A DNA stretch of 64,000 nt from Heterotrichella gracilis (taxonomy: Eukaryota; Sar; Xanthophyceae; Tribonematales; Xanthonemataceae): the NCBI GenBank assembly GCA_032358255.1, contig JAULBX010003221.1, positions 1-64,000 of the forward strand. Reading direction: 5' to 3'. The position numbers and the translations under genes were made by a program. Shown here piece after piece: positions 37,101 to 45,900 of the stretch (the first letter of the stretch is position 1; every line of letters begins with the position of its first letter). The notes under the pieces were generated by a model that was not told the DNA's origin, searched no databases, and saw only the letters and a list, made by a program, of their open reading frames with translations.

Positions 37101-38820
37101 CCTAACCTAAGGGTGCTCCACCAAAGACGAGCCTGTCACTCAAAACGCTCCATAACCCTACCCAAAACCCTCACCTGTGGGCACTCCACAAAAGTGAGCC
37201 TGCGCTTCTTGCCGGTGACCAGGGTGAGTGGCCCCCGCACCTCCCCCACCGCCTGCCGCGTGTAGTGCTTCACGATGCACTTGATCAGCGTGGTCTTGCC
37301 AACCTGGGTAGGGGGGGAGGGGGTTCAGATGGGGCGGATAGTGTTTTTATAAACATGTGCTGGGGATGTGTGGGTGCCGCTTGTAAGTGCTGTGTGCAGT
37401 GCATGGTGAGGCACTGTATCAGCGTGGCCTTGTCCAGTGGGCAGGGTGGAAGGGGTATGATCAAGCAGGTGCGGAGGAGGACATGGCGTGTGAGGCAGCC
37501 ATGTCAGCGGCTCCCGCATACCAACACCCCATGACACCCTACTGTGTGGTCAGTACTGCCCATGCAAGTGGGTATTGGCGGTGCACCATGCAGGTGGGTA
37601 TCGACATGCAGAGGGACATGCAGAGGGACATGCAGGTGGGTATTGACATGCAGAGGGACAGCGCAATGCGGTGTGTCTTGGCCGCGCAGATGCCTGTGCC
37701 AGTGCAACATTTGGTGGGTATTGCCATTGCGCATGCAGGTGGGTATTGGTGGTGTGCCATTGGGTGGTACTGCTGGTATGGTGGCTATAGCCCATGGCTT
37801 TATGGGATTGGGAATTTGCAGCTGCGGCATGGGTTGCTGCATGGGGTGGGTATCGCCCATGCAGGCGGGGTTATTATATATGTAGCAAGTGCAACATGAG
37901 GAGTCTAGTGCCAGGTTGACGTGTACTCACCCCTGGTGGTCCGTGCACCAGCACTACAAAGGGAGGGGGCTCCTCGGTGGCGCGCTCAACCAGGGGCACT
38001 GCACACGCACACGAGCGGGGTTTGGGGGCAGGTATATGTACACTATATATCTATACCGGCTTATATGCCATATGGTATGTATAGAAGGTGCAACAAGCAA
38101 TTCTACTGTTGCTGGTGCTTGAGTTGCATGGTAGGGGAGGCTTGCAGGGCCTGAAGACCACCGTGTTTATGGGGCCAATAGGGGTGCACCTATACTCTGG
38201 AGGGGAGCGGGGTGGATAGGGGGTGCACCCTGTACCCCTATCCAGTGCTTCAATACATAGCCATTAGAGAAGTGAGTTGCCAACATGCTGCAACCTTGGT
38301 GTGAACAACAAAGCCTTTCTATGGGTGTACATAGCGCGGCCAGTGGGGTGCAGTATGCATGCCATACCGGAGTGCACCTCAACCCATTACAACTGGTGTG
38401 CTACAAGTAAAAGGGCCAGCCCACTACTCGTTACCTTTCCTGCTGCTTTCATCAGACGAGATCGCTGCTCAGAACAGCCACCCTGCTGAAGTTTTGACCC
38501 GCGGCGGCATGGTGGCTGCCGCACAATGCATGCATAAAGATGCATGCATGCATTAAGACCATGCACCCACCGCCAACCTGAAACACAATATGTAGCGTGT
38601 GCAGTGCAAGCAACTCACCGTGCATGCGTTTCTGGTCCCTGTCGGCCGACCGCATCCGCTGTATCTTGGCCCTGCCCCTGGCCTGGACCGTGAAGGCCTT
38701 GGGGTTGCGCTTCTTGGCATCGCTGTCCACCCCCTTTTTCTTCTTGTCAGAGGCCTTGCGCTTGGAAACAGTCTTCCCCGCCTTCTTCTTCCTATGCCCC
38801 TTCTTGTTATCCTCCGCCAT
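25159..38820 (-). CDS. BMS1: Ribosome biogenesis GTPase BMS1
   Basis: Twenty-one exons close in frame to 1282 residues: 38820-38619, 37998-37931, 37303-37175, 36652-36542, 36078-35958, 35695-35415, 35066-34905, 34525-34294, 34041-33850, 33219-33023, 32834-32639, 32092-31838, 30030-29759, 29325-29211, 28823-28558, 27981-27776, 27332-26862, 26639-26552, 26190-26074, 25566-25483, 25242-25159. BMS1 is the essential nucleolar GTPase of the small-subunit processome, needed for 18S rRNA maturation. Visible parts are the basic N-terminus, P-loop GPPGVGKTT (about 87-95), THLD (182-185), the AARP2CN-like region around [13 protein letters not shown], acidic tracts (about 390-500), [11 protein letters not shown], and the conserved C-terminal core (GTYVRL...[13 protein letters not shown]...[14 protein letters not shown]) with a Lys/Arg-rich tail. 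The start is the ATG before [12 protein letters not shown]. Length equals that of typical family members. Confidence 0.97.
25985..26025 (-). repeat. Copy of BMS1 exon 19 donor edge
   Basis: CTCGTTCCTCAGCAACTGCAG at about 25992-26012 copies the end of exon 19 (TTCGTTCCTCAGCGCTTGCAGCTGCTGTA, 26077-26105). It lies in intron 19, about 85 bases past the real donor. Confidence 0.65.
27535..27830 (-). repeat. Three units of BMS1 exon 16 donor edge with CCCTAAA tracts
   Basis: About 55 bases of exon 16 end (27776-27830) are copied at about 27669-27725 and 27560-27620. Each copy is preceded on the plus strand by telomere-like runs (AACCCTACAAAACCCTAC, AACCCTAAAACCCTC). The middle copy keeps an intact donor (CCTAAG/GTAGGG) and an open frame encoding [13 protein letters not shown], so it is a credible alternative donor. 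Confidence 0.9.
28118..28625 (-). repeat. Three units of BMS1 exon 15 donor edge with CCACCATCA microsatellites
   Basis: The last about 80 bases of exon 15 (28558-28640) recur at about 28365-28450 and, more diverged, 28118-28200. The spacers are simple CCACCACCATCACC-type repeats rather than telomeric. Both copies lie in intron 15. Confidence 0.85.
29065..29260 (-). repeat. Three units of BMS1 exon 14 donor edge with TTTAGGG tracts
   Basis: The exon 14 end (29211-29255, ATGAGCGGGTCCTGGTTCTT) is repeated at about 29131-29172, and its inner part at 29066-29092. The linking sequence is GGGTATAGGGTTTAGGGTTT, and one linker contains TTTAGGGTTTTAGGG. Confidence 0.9.
29340..29510. repeat. Minisatellite and copy of BMS1 exon 14 acceptor edge
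   Basis: Bases 29350-29445 are about five units of roughly 20 bases ending in GTCACAAGGGGAGG. Next to them, 29447-29505 is a copy of the 5' edge of exon 14 (GCGCAGCTGCATGCA...CCTCGGCACTGGACAGG) with its acceptor. Confidence 0.85.
30154..30821. mobile_element. Non-autonomous element, unit A, in BMS1 intron 12
   Basis: Begins CCCCAACTCCGTTGGGAC and ends ACGGAGTTGGGG, so the first and last 12 bases are inverted repeats. The first 200 bases are nearly identical to unit B (30875-31769), and the region with CCCGCGCGCCGCGCGAAGCG is also shared. No transposase is encoded. Sequence beyond the inverted repeat (GAGCGCCGGCAG.CGCCTATAC) is shared as well, so the true end may lie about 40 bases further on. 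No target-site duplication was identified. Confidence 0.65.
30875..31769. mobile_element. Non-autonomous element, unit B, in BMS1 intron 12
   Basis: Same family as unit A, in the same orientation, separated from it by only 53 bases. It carries an extra block (about 31100-31440) absent from unit A, with two perfect palindromes. Its right end lies about 70 bases from the exon 12 donor. Together with unit A it makes this the largest BMS1 intron. Confidence 0.65.
31322..31393. repeat. Two perfect palindromes (22 and 32 bp)
   Basis: Bases 31322-31343 are a perfect 22-bp palindrome (GGGCAACGAAC and complement). Bases 31362-31393 are a perfect 32-bp palindrome centred on AACGTT. The motif TAACGTTACCACC also recurs just before the second palindrome. 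All lie in the part of unit B that unit A lacks. Confidence 0.85.
32195..32240 (-). repeat. Copy of BMS1 exon 12 acceptor edge
   Basis: GGTGGAGCGCTGCTGGGCAA copies the 5' edge of exon 12 (32061-32100) with its acceptor region. It is set within TTTAGGG-rich intron 11 sequence (32108-32170, 32245-32262). Confidence 0.85.
33225..33320. repeat. Minisatellite in BMS1 intron 9
   Basis: Four to five units of about 20 bases of the form TCACATGGGTTCAGGTGTGA lie directly upstream of the exon 10 acceptor on the minus strand. They carry no coding signal. Confidence 0.85.
36728..36780 (-). repeat. Partial copy of BMS1 exon 4 acceptor edge
   Basis: AGCATCGACCATGGCGTTCA (36748-36767), followed by CATCCTGC, copies the exon 4 start (36629-36656: AGCATCAATCATGGCGTTCA, then TGTCCTGC). 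TTTAGGGTTTAGGG lies between the copies at 36670-36685. Confidence 0.75.
37015..37220 (-). repeat. Copies of BMS1 exon 3 donor edge with CCCTAA tracts
   Basis: The exon 3 end and donor (37171-37225) are copied at 37015-37075, with an intact donor (CACAG/GTGAGG), and in part near 37108-37130. Linkers contain TCCCTAACCTAAGGG and CATAACCCTACCCAAAACCC. Confidence 0.85.
37550..37875. repeat. Minisatellite in BMS1 intron 2
   Basis: Multiple irregular copies of CATGCAGGTGGGTATTG and GACATGCAGAGG occupy 37560-37745, with isolated copies to 37870. All open frames in the region are by-products of this repeat. Confidence 0.8.
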
Positions 38821-39695
38821 GGTGGCTACCACCAACCCCCACGACCTCTTCTCGTTGTTCAGGCTTTAGGTGGGTGATAGAGGCATCGATACGTACGACA
38901 CTGGGTAGGGAAACAGTGTGAGCTCAGACGGACGAGTTACAACCGCCGCTTTCTACAGACTGGTGAAACGCAGTATGTTGGGTGCAGCCTTTGCTGGGGC
39001 TCAGTTAAAACTTATTGTTGTTAATATTGTCTAGGCGGCTGTGTTGTTCACAAGACACCAGTGGAAACACAAGCCACAGCCACAACTGTGTACCCCAGTA
39101 CTGTACTGCTCTGATTAGCCACCGCGTGTTGCGTGGTATTTGTTGCTGCTCAGCTCCTGAACCCTGTGCCTTTGCAAGCAGGTGGTGGCGTGGGAGAAAA
39201 TGGCCGTAATTTGTGTTTACTAAAATTGGCTTTTATTTCTTTTTTTCCTACTCAAAGCGAGGGTTGTCGCCGAGCTGTGATAAGTTATCGCTGGTAACCT
39301 GGCAGCCAACGATAGTCCGTTGGTGCAGGAGCTTGGTCGCGTTGGGTTTCAGCTTTCCTTGTGCCCAAGGGGTCGGACGTCTGTTCGTAGCGTGGGACTT
39401 CTGTACACACTTGCACTGGGTTTGCATGCACCCTCAAATTCACTCTAGTCGCAGCGTGGACACGGTTATGCTACCCTGTTTGTGGCTCTAAGCGTACTTC
39501 ACTGGTTTCTTAACCAATAGTTAGAGCAGTTCCCCGACTGTCACCTGAAGCCCCACAACTGCCAAATTGCCCACTTGGCAACAGGGTTTCTGCGACCTAG
39601 GTCAACACAGCAACAGCAGGCGTCCACCCACCTACCAGAACGCTTCATACCAATCTCCCTGTGCATACTGCAGCTTCCAGTACCTGTCGGGCGCA
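38821..39695. promoter_or_regulatory. Divergent upstream region between BMS1 and apple-domain gene
   Basis: About 0.9 kb separates the BMS1 start (minus) from the proposed start of the apple-domain gene (plus), so both promoters must lie here. I see no convincing TATA box. Palindromic ATGCATGC-type motifs occur on both sides of the region. Open frames here show no motif. Confidence 0.45.
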
Positions 39696-41736
39696 ATGTT
39701 TGGAGGTAACGTAAATGCATGCATAGGGTTGGATTTGAAGTTGCAATTCCACCCAGGTGCACCAACATCCTGTACAGCAGTTCCGCTTGGTTCACAGCGC
39801 TGTAGACAAGCCCAGGCGGAGCGTGGATTTTGATGTTTTCAAGTTGTTCCGCCCCCCATTGCTTTCACTTAGTATGATCATATGATAGACCTAGTAACTA
39901 GAGGTTAGGCTAGGTCTCGAGATCTGCAGGCAGTTGGCTTGTATACTTGTGTTACTAACACCACCCACCTGGCACAGCAGCCAGGAGGAGAGGCTTCCCT
40001 GCGATCGTGCGGGCTGCACCGCCACGTGGACCACCACCTCTGGTCATCCTTGCCCTGCTGGCTGTGGCGGGCATGGGCGGTGTGGCGTACTACGTGCGGT
40101 TCAGGCGCATCCCACGGAGCTTTCAGACTCTGCTGCCCAGTTCTGTCACGGTTAACACCAGTGATCTGCAACAGCTAGCGTCTCAAGAGGCCCAGAGCGT
40201 CAAACAGGAGCCAGAACAGCCCCAAACGCAAGCGGCTGTCCAAGAAGATGTGCAACCAGCAGTTCAGCCGGAGGAGCCAGCAGTTGTCCAACAAGAACCA
40301 AAGGCAGTGGTGAAGAAAGCAAAGGATAAAAAGGTGCCAAAGCAGCGGAAAGAGCCCAAGAAGGACAAAGCGTTGTTCTACACCGAGAAAGTAGATGGGA
40401 AGGAGGTGCAGCGGCCTGTCAAGTTCGAGCCAGTGCCGAGTGATTGCCACATGGAGGAGAACGCAGGTAAGAGGGTGTCCTGAGGGTCCTGGTGGTGGTG
40501 GCGGGGTAAATGGAACTTGAAAAGGCCGCGCTGGAAATTGGCAGAAAATATTATTATTATTATTATTTTTTGCAACAAACGGTGCCTTGCTTTTTTATAA
40601 ACGCCACATATTCTGATACCACGCCTTGACAACGCCATGCTGGAAATTGCCACATGCAAATGCGTAGTGCCGTCAGCTTGTACGCCACTCAAAATATGCC
40701 TGGGTTTGCGCAACCTCAGTCCAAAATTGGCACACGTGCACATTGGACAGGGGAAAATTAGTAGCCGCTGGAATGTCTTGTCAAGGGGTATATAGGAAGA
40801 TATCTCTTTCTATATATACTTGGTCTTGTGCTGGAAAGGCTAGCAAATGAAAAAAAATGCTGTCCCATCATTGTCAGCAAAACAGTGGCTATTAGCTGGC
40901 AGCTACAAGTGTATGACACTCACGATCTTGGTGTGCAGACTATGATGGACCTGCATTGTCTTGGGGTCTGGACTTCAAAACGGCTTCAGCAGCAGATTGT
41001 TGCAAGGCTTGCAAAGAGTTCAAGCCCAACCCCCACCGGTGCAACATATGGGTGTGGTGCGGGGATCCCAGCGGGGAGTGTTGGGCACCAGACATATGGA
41101 ACCACACTACAGGCAAGTGCTGGTCATTTCCTTTTCAAACTCTGGAATCATGTCAGATGCTACAGAGTGACAAAATAATGAGGGTTAAGCCGGCCGCACC
41201 CTGTAAGGCATAGGCAACTCTCGCATGAGGCGATCCCGGTCCCGGGGAGGCGTGCACAGAGTAAGAAAAATGCCAAAACTAGCATGGAAAGCTAGCTTCA
41301 TTTCTTCATGCGCAAACCCTTAACCCTAACCCTCACACGTGTTCCCTTTCCCATGCTATATGCTGTGAACCCATATTTTGCATAAGGGCGTGCGTGCTCC
41401 ACACCCCCCATGTGTGGGGATGCTGCCCTGCCCCCAGCCGTTGCCAATGCATGGAAAGGTCCGTGGCCGCTACCATCAATTTCTCTTAGATGGTACACTA
41501 ATATTCTTATTCTTATTCTGACTAGCAGTCACCTTATTACAGGCGAGTGCTGGCTCAAGTACCAGGAGGAGTGGGACAACGTGGTGGACAGGAGCAAAAC
41601 AAACCTGAAGATCAACGCGCGGGGGCCATACCCAGCAGAGTTCAGGGCGGAGCACAAAACAGCTCCAGCAAAGGTGCCCTGGGTGGCTGGAGTCATCCCT
41701 GCAAGCACCAGGAAAGCATGGCGCAAGCACACCTAG
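39696..41736 (+). CDS. Single-pass membrane protein with apple/PAN-like Cys domain
   Basis: Exons 39978-40466, 40939-41112 and 41543-41736 are in phase and end at a stop. No ATG opens the first of these in frame. A 10-base first exon (39696-39705, ATGTTTGGAG/GTAACG) is in phase and would give 288 residues, but it is tentative. A transmembrane helix (LVILALLAVAGMGGVAYYV) lies near residues 26-44, followed by a Gln/Glu/Pro and then Lys-rich stalk. The Cys-rich part reads DCCKACKEFKP...CNIWVWCGD...CWAPD...GECWLKYQ, resembling the apple/PAN-like modules common in green algae that bind protein or carbohydrate. The second intron uses a GC donor (ACAG/GCAAGT). Function beyond this is unknown. Confidence 0.7.
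41099..41560 (+). repeat. Duplicated splice junction around a GC-AG intron
   Basis: The exon 2/intron junction ACTACAGGCAAGTGCTGG (41106-41123) closely matches the intron/exon 3 junction ATTACAGGCGAGTGCTGG (41537-41554). The intron is therefore bounded by a direct repeat that supplies both the donor and the acceptor. It also contains CCCTAACCCTC near 41321. Confidence 0.8.
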
Positions 41737-42970
41737 ATCTGGGGCTGTTTGACACTTTCTAACAAAATGAAAGGTCTGATGTCAAAGGCTTCACGCCAGT
41801 TAGTACACTGTATCTTGGTCATCCTTGCGTGACATTTCCTTTCTGCTGAAATATTGACTGTCAAGTAACTTTCAAGATTTGAAGCTCCGCCACTTTCTTG
41901 AGCAGCTGCTTTGCTCACCAGTGTCGGCACAGAGCCAGCGTTGGCTGAGCACGTCACAGGTGTTTTCCAATGCAGTTGCACTTGTTGAATATGGGTGGTT
42001 CCCTTGTCACATCCCACCTTCTTTGTAGTCAAACTTTCACAGTTCTCCTTGCAGCGGTTAGGATGGAACAGGATGTCTTTGACAATTGGAAGAAATGTAA
42101 GAAGCTTGGGGTAACTAAACGGCTTGTGACAGGATGGCGAAGGGACTTGCAAGCAATTTAAGATCGTAATATGCTTGCAAGTCCCTTTGCCACACTGGCA
42201 CAAGCCGTTTAATAACCTCCAGCTTAGTCTTCCAAGAAAATATGTTATACCATGTGGTTATACAATGTACAATGATGTCATCCCTCCTGCAGATCGTGTG
42301 TGTAGCGCCCCGATGCATCTCATTGAGCACCATTTCTTGCAAGACATTATGGTGCCAGATCTGCTTGCACTCATCCTACCAGTGGCTTGTCGACCCTTGC
42401 CACCTGACTTCCAGTTTTTTTTGGCAAATTGTTGGTCCCTGGCTGCTAGGGTTTTGCAACCCAAAACAACCCTTAACTAGGGTTTTACCTCCCCGTTTCC
42501 ATCCACCTTGGGTTCCTTTCAGTGACCAGTGGGTGGGTGCACAGGCACCTTGAAGGCTCGAGGACTTCAAAAGCTGTAGCGTTACCGAGTAGTAACTTCA
42601 CGTGACTGTTTAAGGGTTGCAGCTCAGTGCAAGTCCGGCCGTGTCAATCCACCGCGAAGTATCCGTTCACATGTCCTAATAGGAGACTACATGGCTGTCA
42701 GGAACAGCGTTGGACCGTCTTTAACTGTTCCCCGTACTGGGTGAATACTAGCCTTTTTGGCACACTGCATTTCAGTGCAAACTGCGAGGCCATCCCCCAA
42801 TTTTCTTCCGAAGAAAAGTATGACCAAGTGACAAATGCTCGTGCACCGAAGCAGTCTGCAGCTTTGCAGCTGAGGGAGGCACACTTGAACAGCAAATGTC
42901 GCGCAGTTGCAGTTACAGTGGTAGATGGCACCTGCCTTTCGTGGTCTTTGCTGGAAGCAACTGAGACTCG
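41737..42970. other. Intergenic region with foldback repeat
   Basis: Lies between the apple-domain gene and the PH-RCC1-BRX gene. A 199-codon plus-strand open frame starting at 42627 overlaps exon 1 of the latter in another frame and has no motif. The main structure is an inverted repeat at 42116-42211. Telomere-like AACCCTTAACTAGGGTTTT occurs near 42468. Confidence 0.45.
42116..42211. repeat. Foldback repeat, 40-bp arms
   Basis: Bases 42116-42155 pair with 42172-42211 with four mismatches and a 16-base loop. Weaker symmetry continues outward for perhaps 40 bases. Both arms can be read outward-in as similar peptides (KRLV..W.RDLQA), which suggests two head-to-head copies of a former coding repeat. 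Confidence 0.8.
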
Positions 42971-45900
42971 ATGGAGGTTGCTCATGGCAAGAAGCATCTG
43001 GAGGAGCTGCTCACGGCGTTGCGGAAGGTATGGTGCCCTCCTTATCCATGCATGCCTTTCCCATAGGCACGAGGTCCTTTACCAAAGCCGTAATTCCCTC
43101 CAATGCACAAGGGCAGTTAATGTTCAAATGCAAGCGCCCTATCTGACAAGGCTTGCTGCAGTACAAAATTCCCAGCTGTACTGGACACACCAAAAAGCTC
43201 ACACACTGATCCTGCCTCTTTGTTGAAGGGCTCATACCTCCAGAAACATGGACGGCACGGGAAGCCCAAGATCCACTACCTGAGGCTTGCCAGCAGTGAC
43301 ACTGCTCTCACCTGGAGGTCAGCCAATGGTCAGCTCAAGCAGGTCAAGCTGACGTCAGTGAAGCAGGTGGTGGCTGGTCAAACAACCGAGGTGTTCAAGC
43401 GGTACCCATATGAAGGGCTGGCAGACGTGTCTTTTTCCCTGGTCTACAAGACAGAGGAGGGCTACCCACGCACGCTGGACCTCATCTGCGCCACTGAGCA
43501 GGAGTTTGAGCTGTGGTACTGGGGGACTAAGGTACCAGCACAGGCTATACAGCTCGCGGGTGGTTTAGACAGTCCCTGCAGCAGTCTTGTCAGCCCAGGG
43601 AAGCCTCTCTGCACGTTTATTTGTGCTGGTGTAGGACCCAGCCTGTTGGTTGTTCCAAATACAGAGCAAATGCATTCCAGCAGGACACTCTGGCTGTGCA
43701 CAGCGGGCGCCATTCACTTTTGGCCTGACATAGCTTATGCCGTTGTGAGTCTCTTTCACTTGCCTTGCTCCTGCATGAAACCTGTTGACACACCCCGTTT
43801 CCCCTTCCCAGGCCCTTGTACAGCAAGGCCAGAACCAGGCAACCACCAGCTTACAGCTGTCAGGCAAGCATTCCAACAGAGGCAACGTGGAGCTGGTTGC
43901 CAGGACGGATTCAGTGAACAGTGTTGACTCGCGTGCCAGCTCCCAGATACCGAGCGTGCACACCACGCCCAGCTTGCACTCCCAGGACTTCTTTACTGTA
44001 CCGGTAGGACCCCTTGCGCCTCTGCAGCTGTGGGACTAGACTGTGCATACAAAAAGCCAAAAACGTGCTGCAGCGGCTGAGCATTGAACTGGGGTTACGC
44101 AACTGGCTAGCTTACTGCGCTGCAGTGCTGTGCAGTATATTGTGAGAGTAGCTTGCAGCACAGCTGGTGTGCATAAGACTGAGTAAGACTGACTGGTAGT
44201 GAGACCTCTTGCAAGGCTGCTGCTGTGAGGGGAACTAGACTGTGACAAAGTTTTTGAGCTTTCCCACTGGGCACAGGTTTCGGCTGGTGGCATCAGTGGC
44301 GATGCGTCTAGCTCGGAGCACATCCCCTGCGATGCCTACATATGGGGCAGTTGTCGGGCGGCAGGGCCAGAGCGGGACGCTCAGCAACCCCTGCAGTGCA
44401 GCAATGCGCCTGTGCTTGTGTCCAACAGCATTCACCTAGACGTCTGGCGGGTGGGTACTTGACCATTTGGCTTACCAGCATGGGCTCTAGCCATGCAGCG
44501 AAGTTAACAGTCTGCCCTATGGGCCTTGCTCCCGCCATTACTGTTTTCGCCACCTCTGCACTGGCACTTGCACCTATTCGCTCAATTTCGCGGGATGTCG
44601 CGATGATTGACAGTGCAGCTAGTGGTTACTTTGGCATGTTTTCCTGTAGCATGAACTCATCATAGGCCATTGGGCCATGGCCATTGCGCATGAATCAGCA
44701 ACAATGGGCTGATGCGCAGCAACATATTGCATGCCACAGGTGGCGGTGGGCACCGACCACGCAGCCCTGGCAACCCCTGCCGGGGACTTGTACACATGGG
44801 GGAGCGGGCAAGGGGGAAAACTGGGGCACGGCACCTCCACCAGCAACAGCGGGCCCGGGCGGGTGCACACCATGTGGGGGCAGACCGTGCAGGACATTGC
44901 GTGCAGCGATGCGTGCACAGCGGTCGTCACCAGCGACGGCAACCTGTTGACGTGGGGAGATGGCAGCTATGGTAACTTGGGTTATGACTCCATGAGCCTC
45001 AGCTTGCTGCCCAGACGGGTGGGAGGCGCTTTGCATGGGCTGCGGGTCATGCAGGTACAGCAGCAAATCCCTAAACCTTAAACCAATCCTTTGTGCGCCC
45101 TTGTTCTTTAGTTGCATGCATTTGAGCAGACGAATTTACTGCTCGCGCGGGGGGATGGCAGCTATGGTAATTTGGGCTATGACTCTATGACCCTCGATTT
45201 GCTGCCCAGGAGAAGCTTAGCATGGGCTAGGGTGATTTGTGATGTATGTAATACGTATTATAGTACATCATTTTATGTGTTCTGTATGGTTAATGAATCA
45301 TCTTCTGGTCCAGGTATCATGTGGCGCGTTCCATTCTGCTGCGGTGACCAGCGATGGCCAGCTGTTCACGTGGGGCGATGGGCTGTGTGGTAAACTTGGT
45401 CACGGGGACACAAACAACTGCACAACGCCACGCCAGGTGGCGGCGTTTGAGGACAAAAAGGTGGGGATTGGACTGGGATTGTGACGGCTTGGGGTGGGGT
45501 AGTGGGTTGGGATCGTGTAGATCTGTCATCTCAGATGACTCATCTGAGGTTGGTTTTACATGTGCAAAACATGTGGAAGTAATGGGCTGCATACAGCAAG
45601 GGGATTGATTGCAATGTGTGTGGAATGCTGGGGATCATGCGGAAAAAACCAGAGATTCAGCAATGCCGTGCCATTCCATTTTTTCAAATCCCCACTAACA
45701 CCCAGTCTGCAACTGCAAAGAACACCTTACTTAATGTGGCAAGCAATGTGGCTCAAATCTGGTCTTTTAATCTGCAGGTGTACTGGGTGGCCTGCGGGGT
45801 GTGGCCTGCGAGGTGTGCCACCGCCAAAACAGCCCAAAAGCGCACAATCTTGAGGTTTTGGGTTCCCAAATCCCCACACATACCCAGTCCCCGACTGCAT

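Noticed and set aside
37387-37899. 170-codon plus-strand ORF and several overlapping frames
   Set aside because: They are produced by the CATGCAGGTGGGTATTG minisatellite in BMS1 intron 2.
42627-43226. 199-codon plus-strand ORF upstream of the PH domain
   Set aside because: It overlaps exon 1 of the PH-RCC1-BRX gene in a different frame, and its composition shows no motif.
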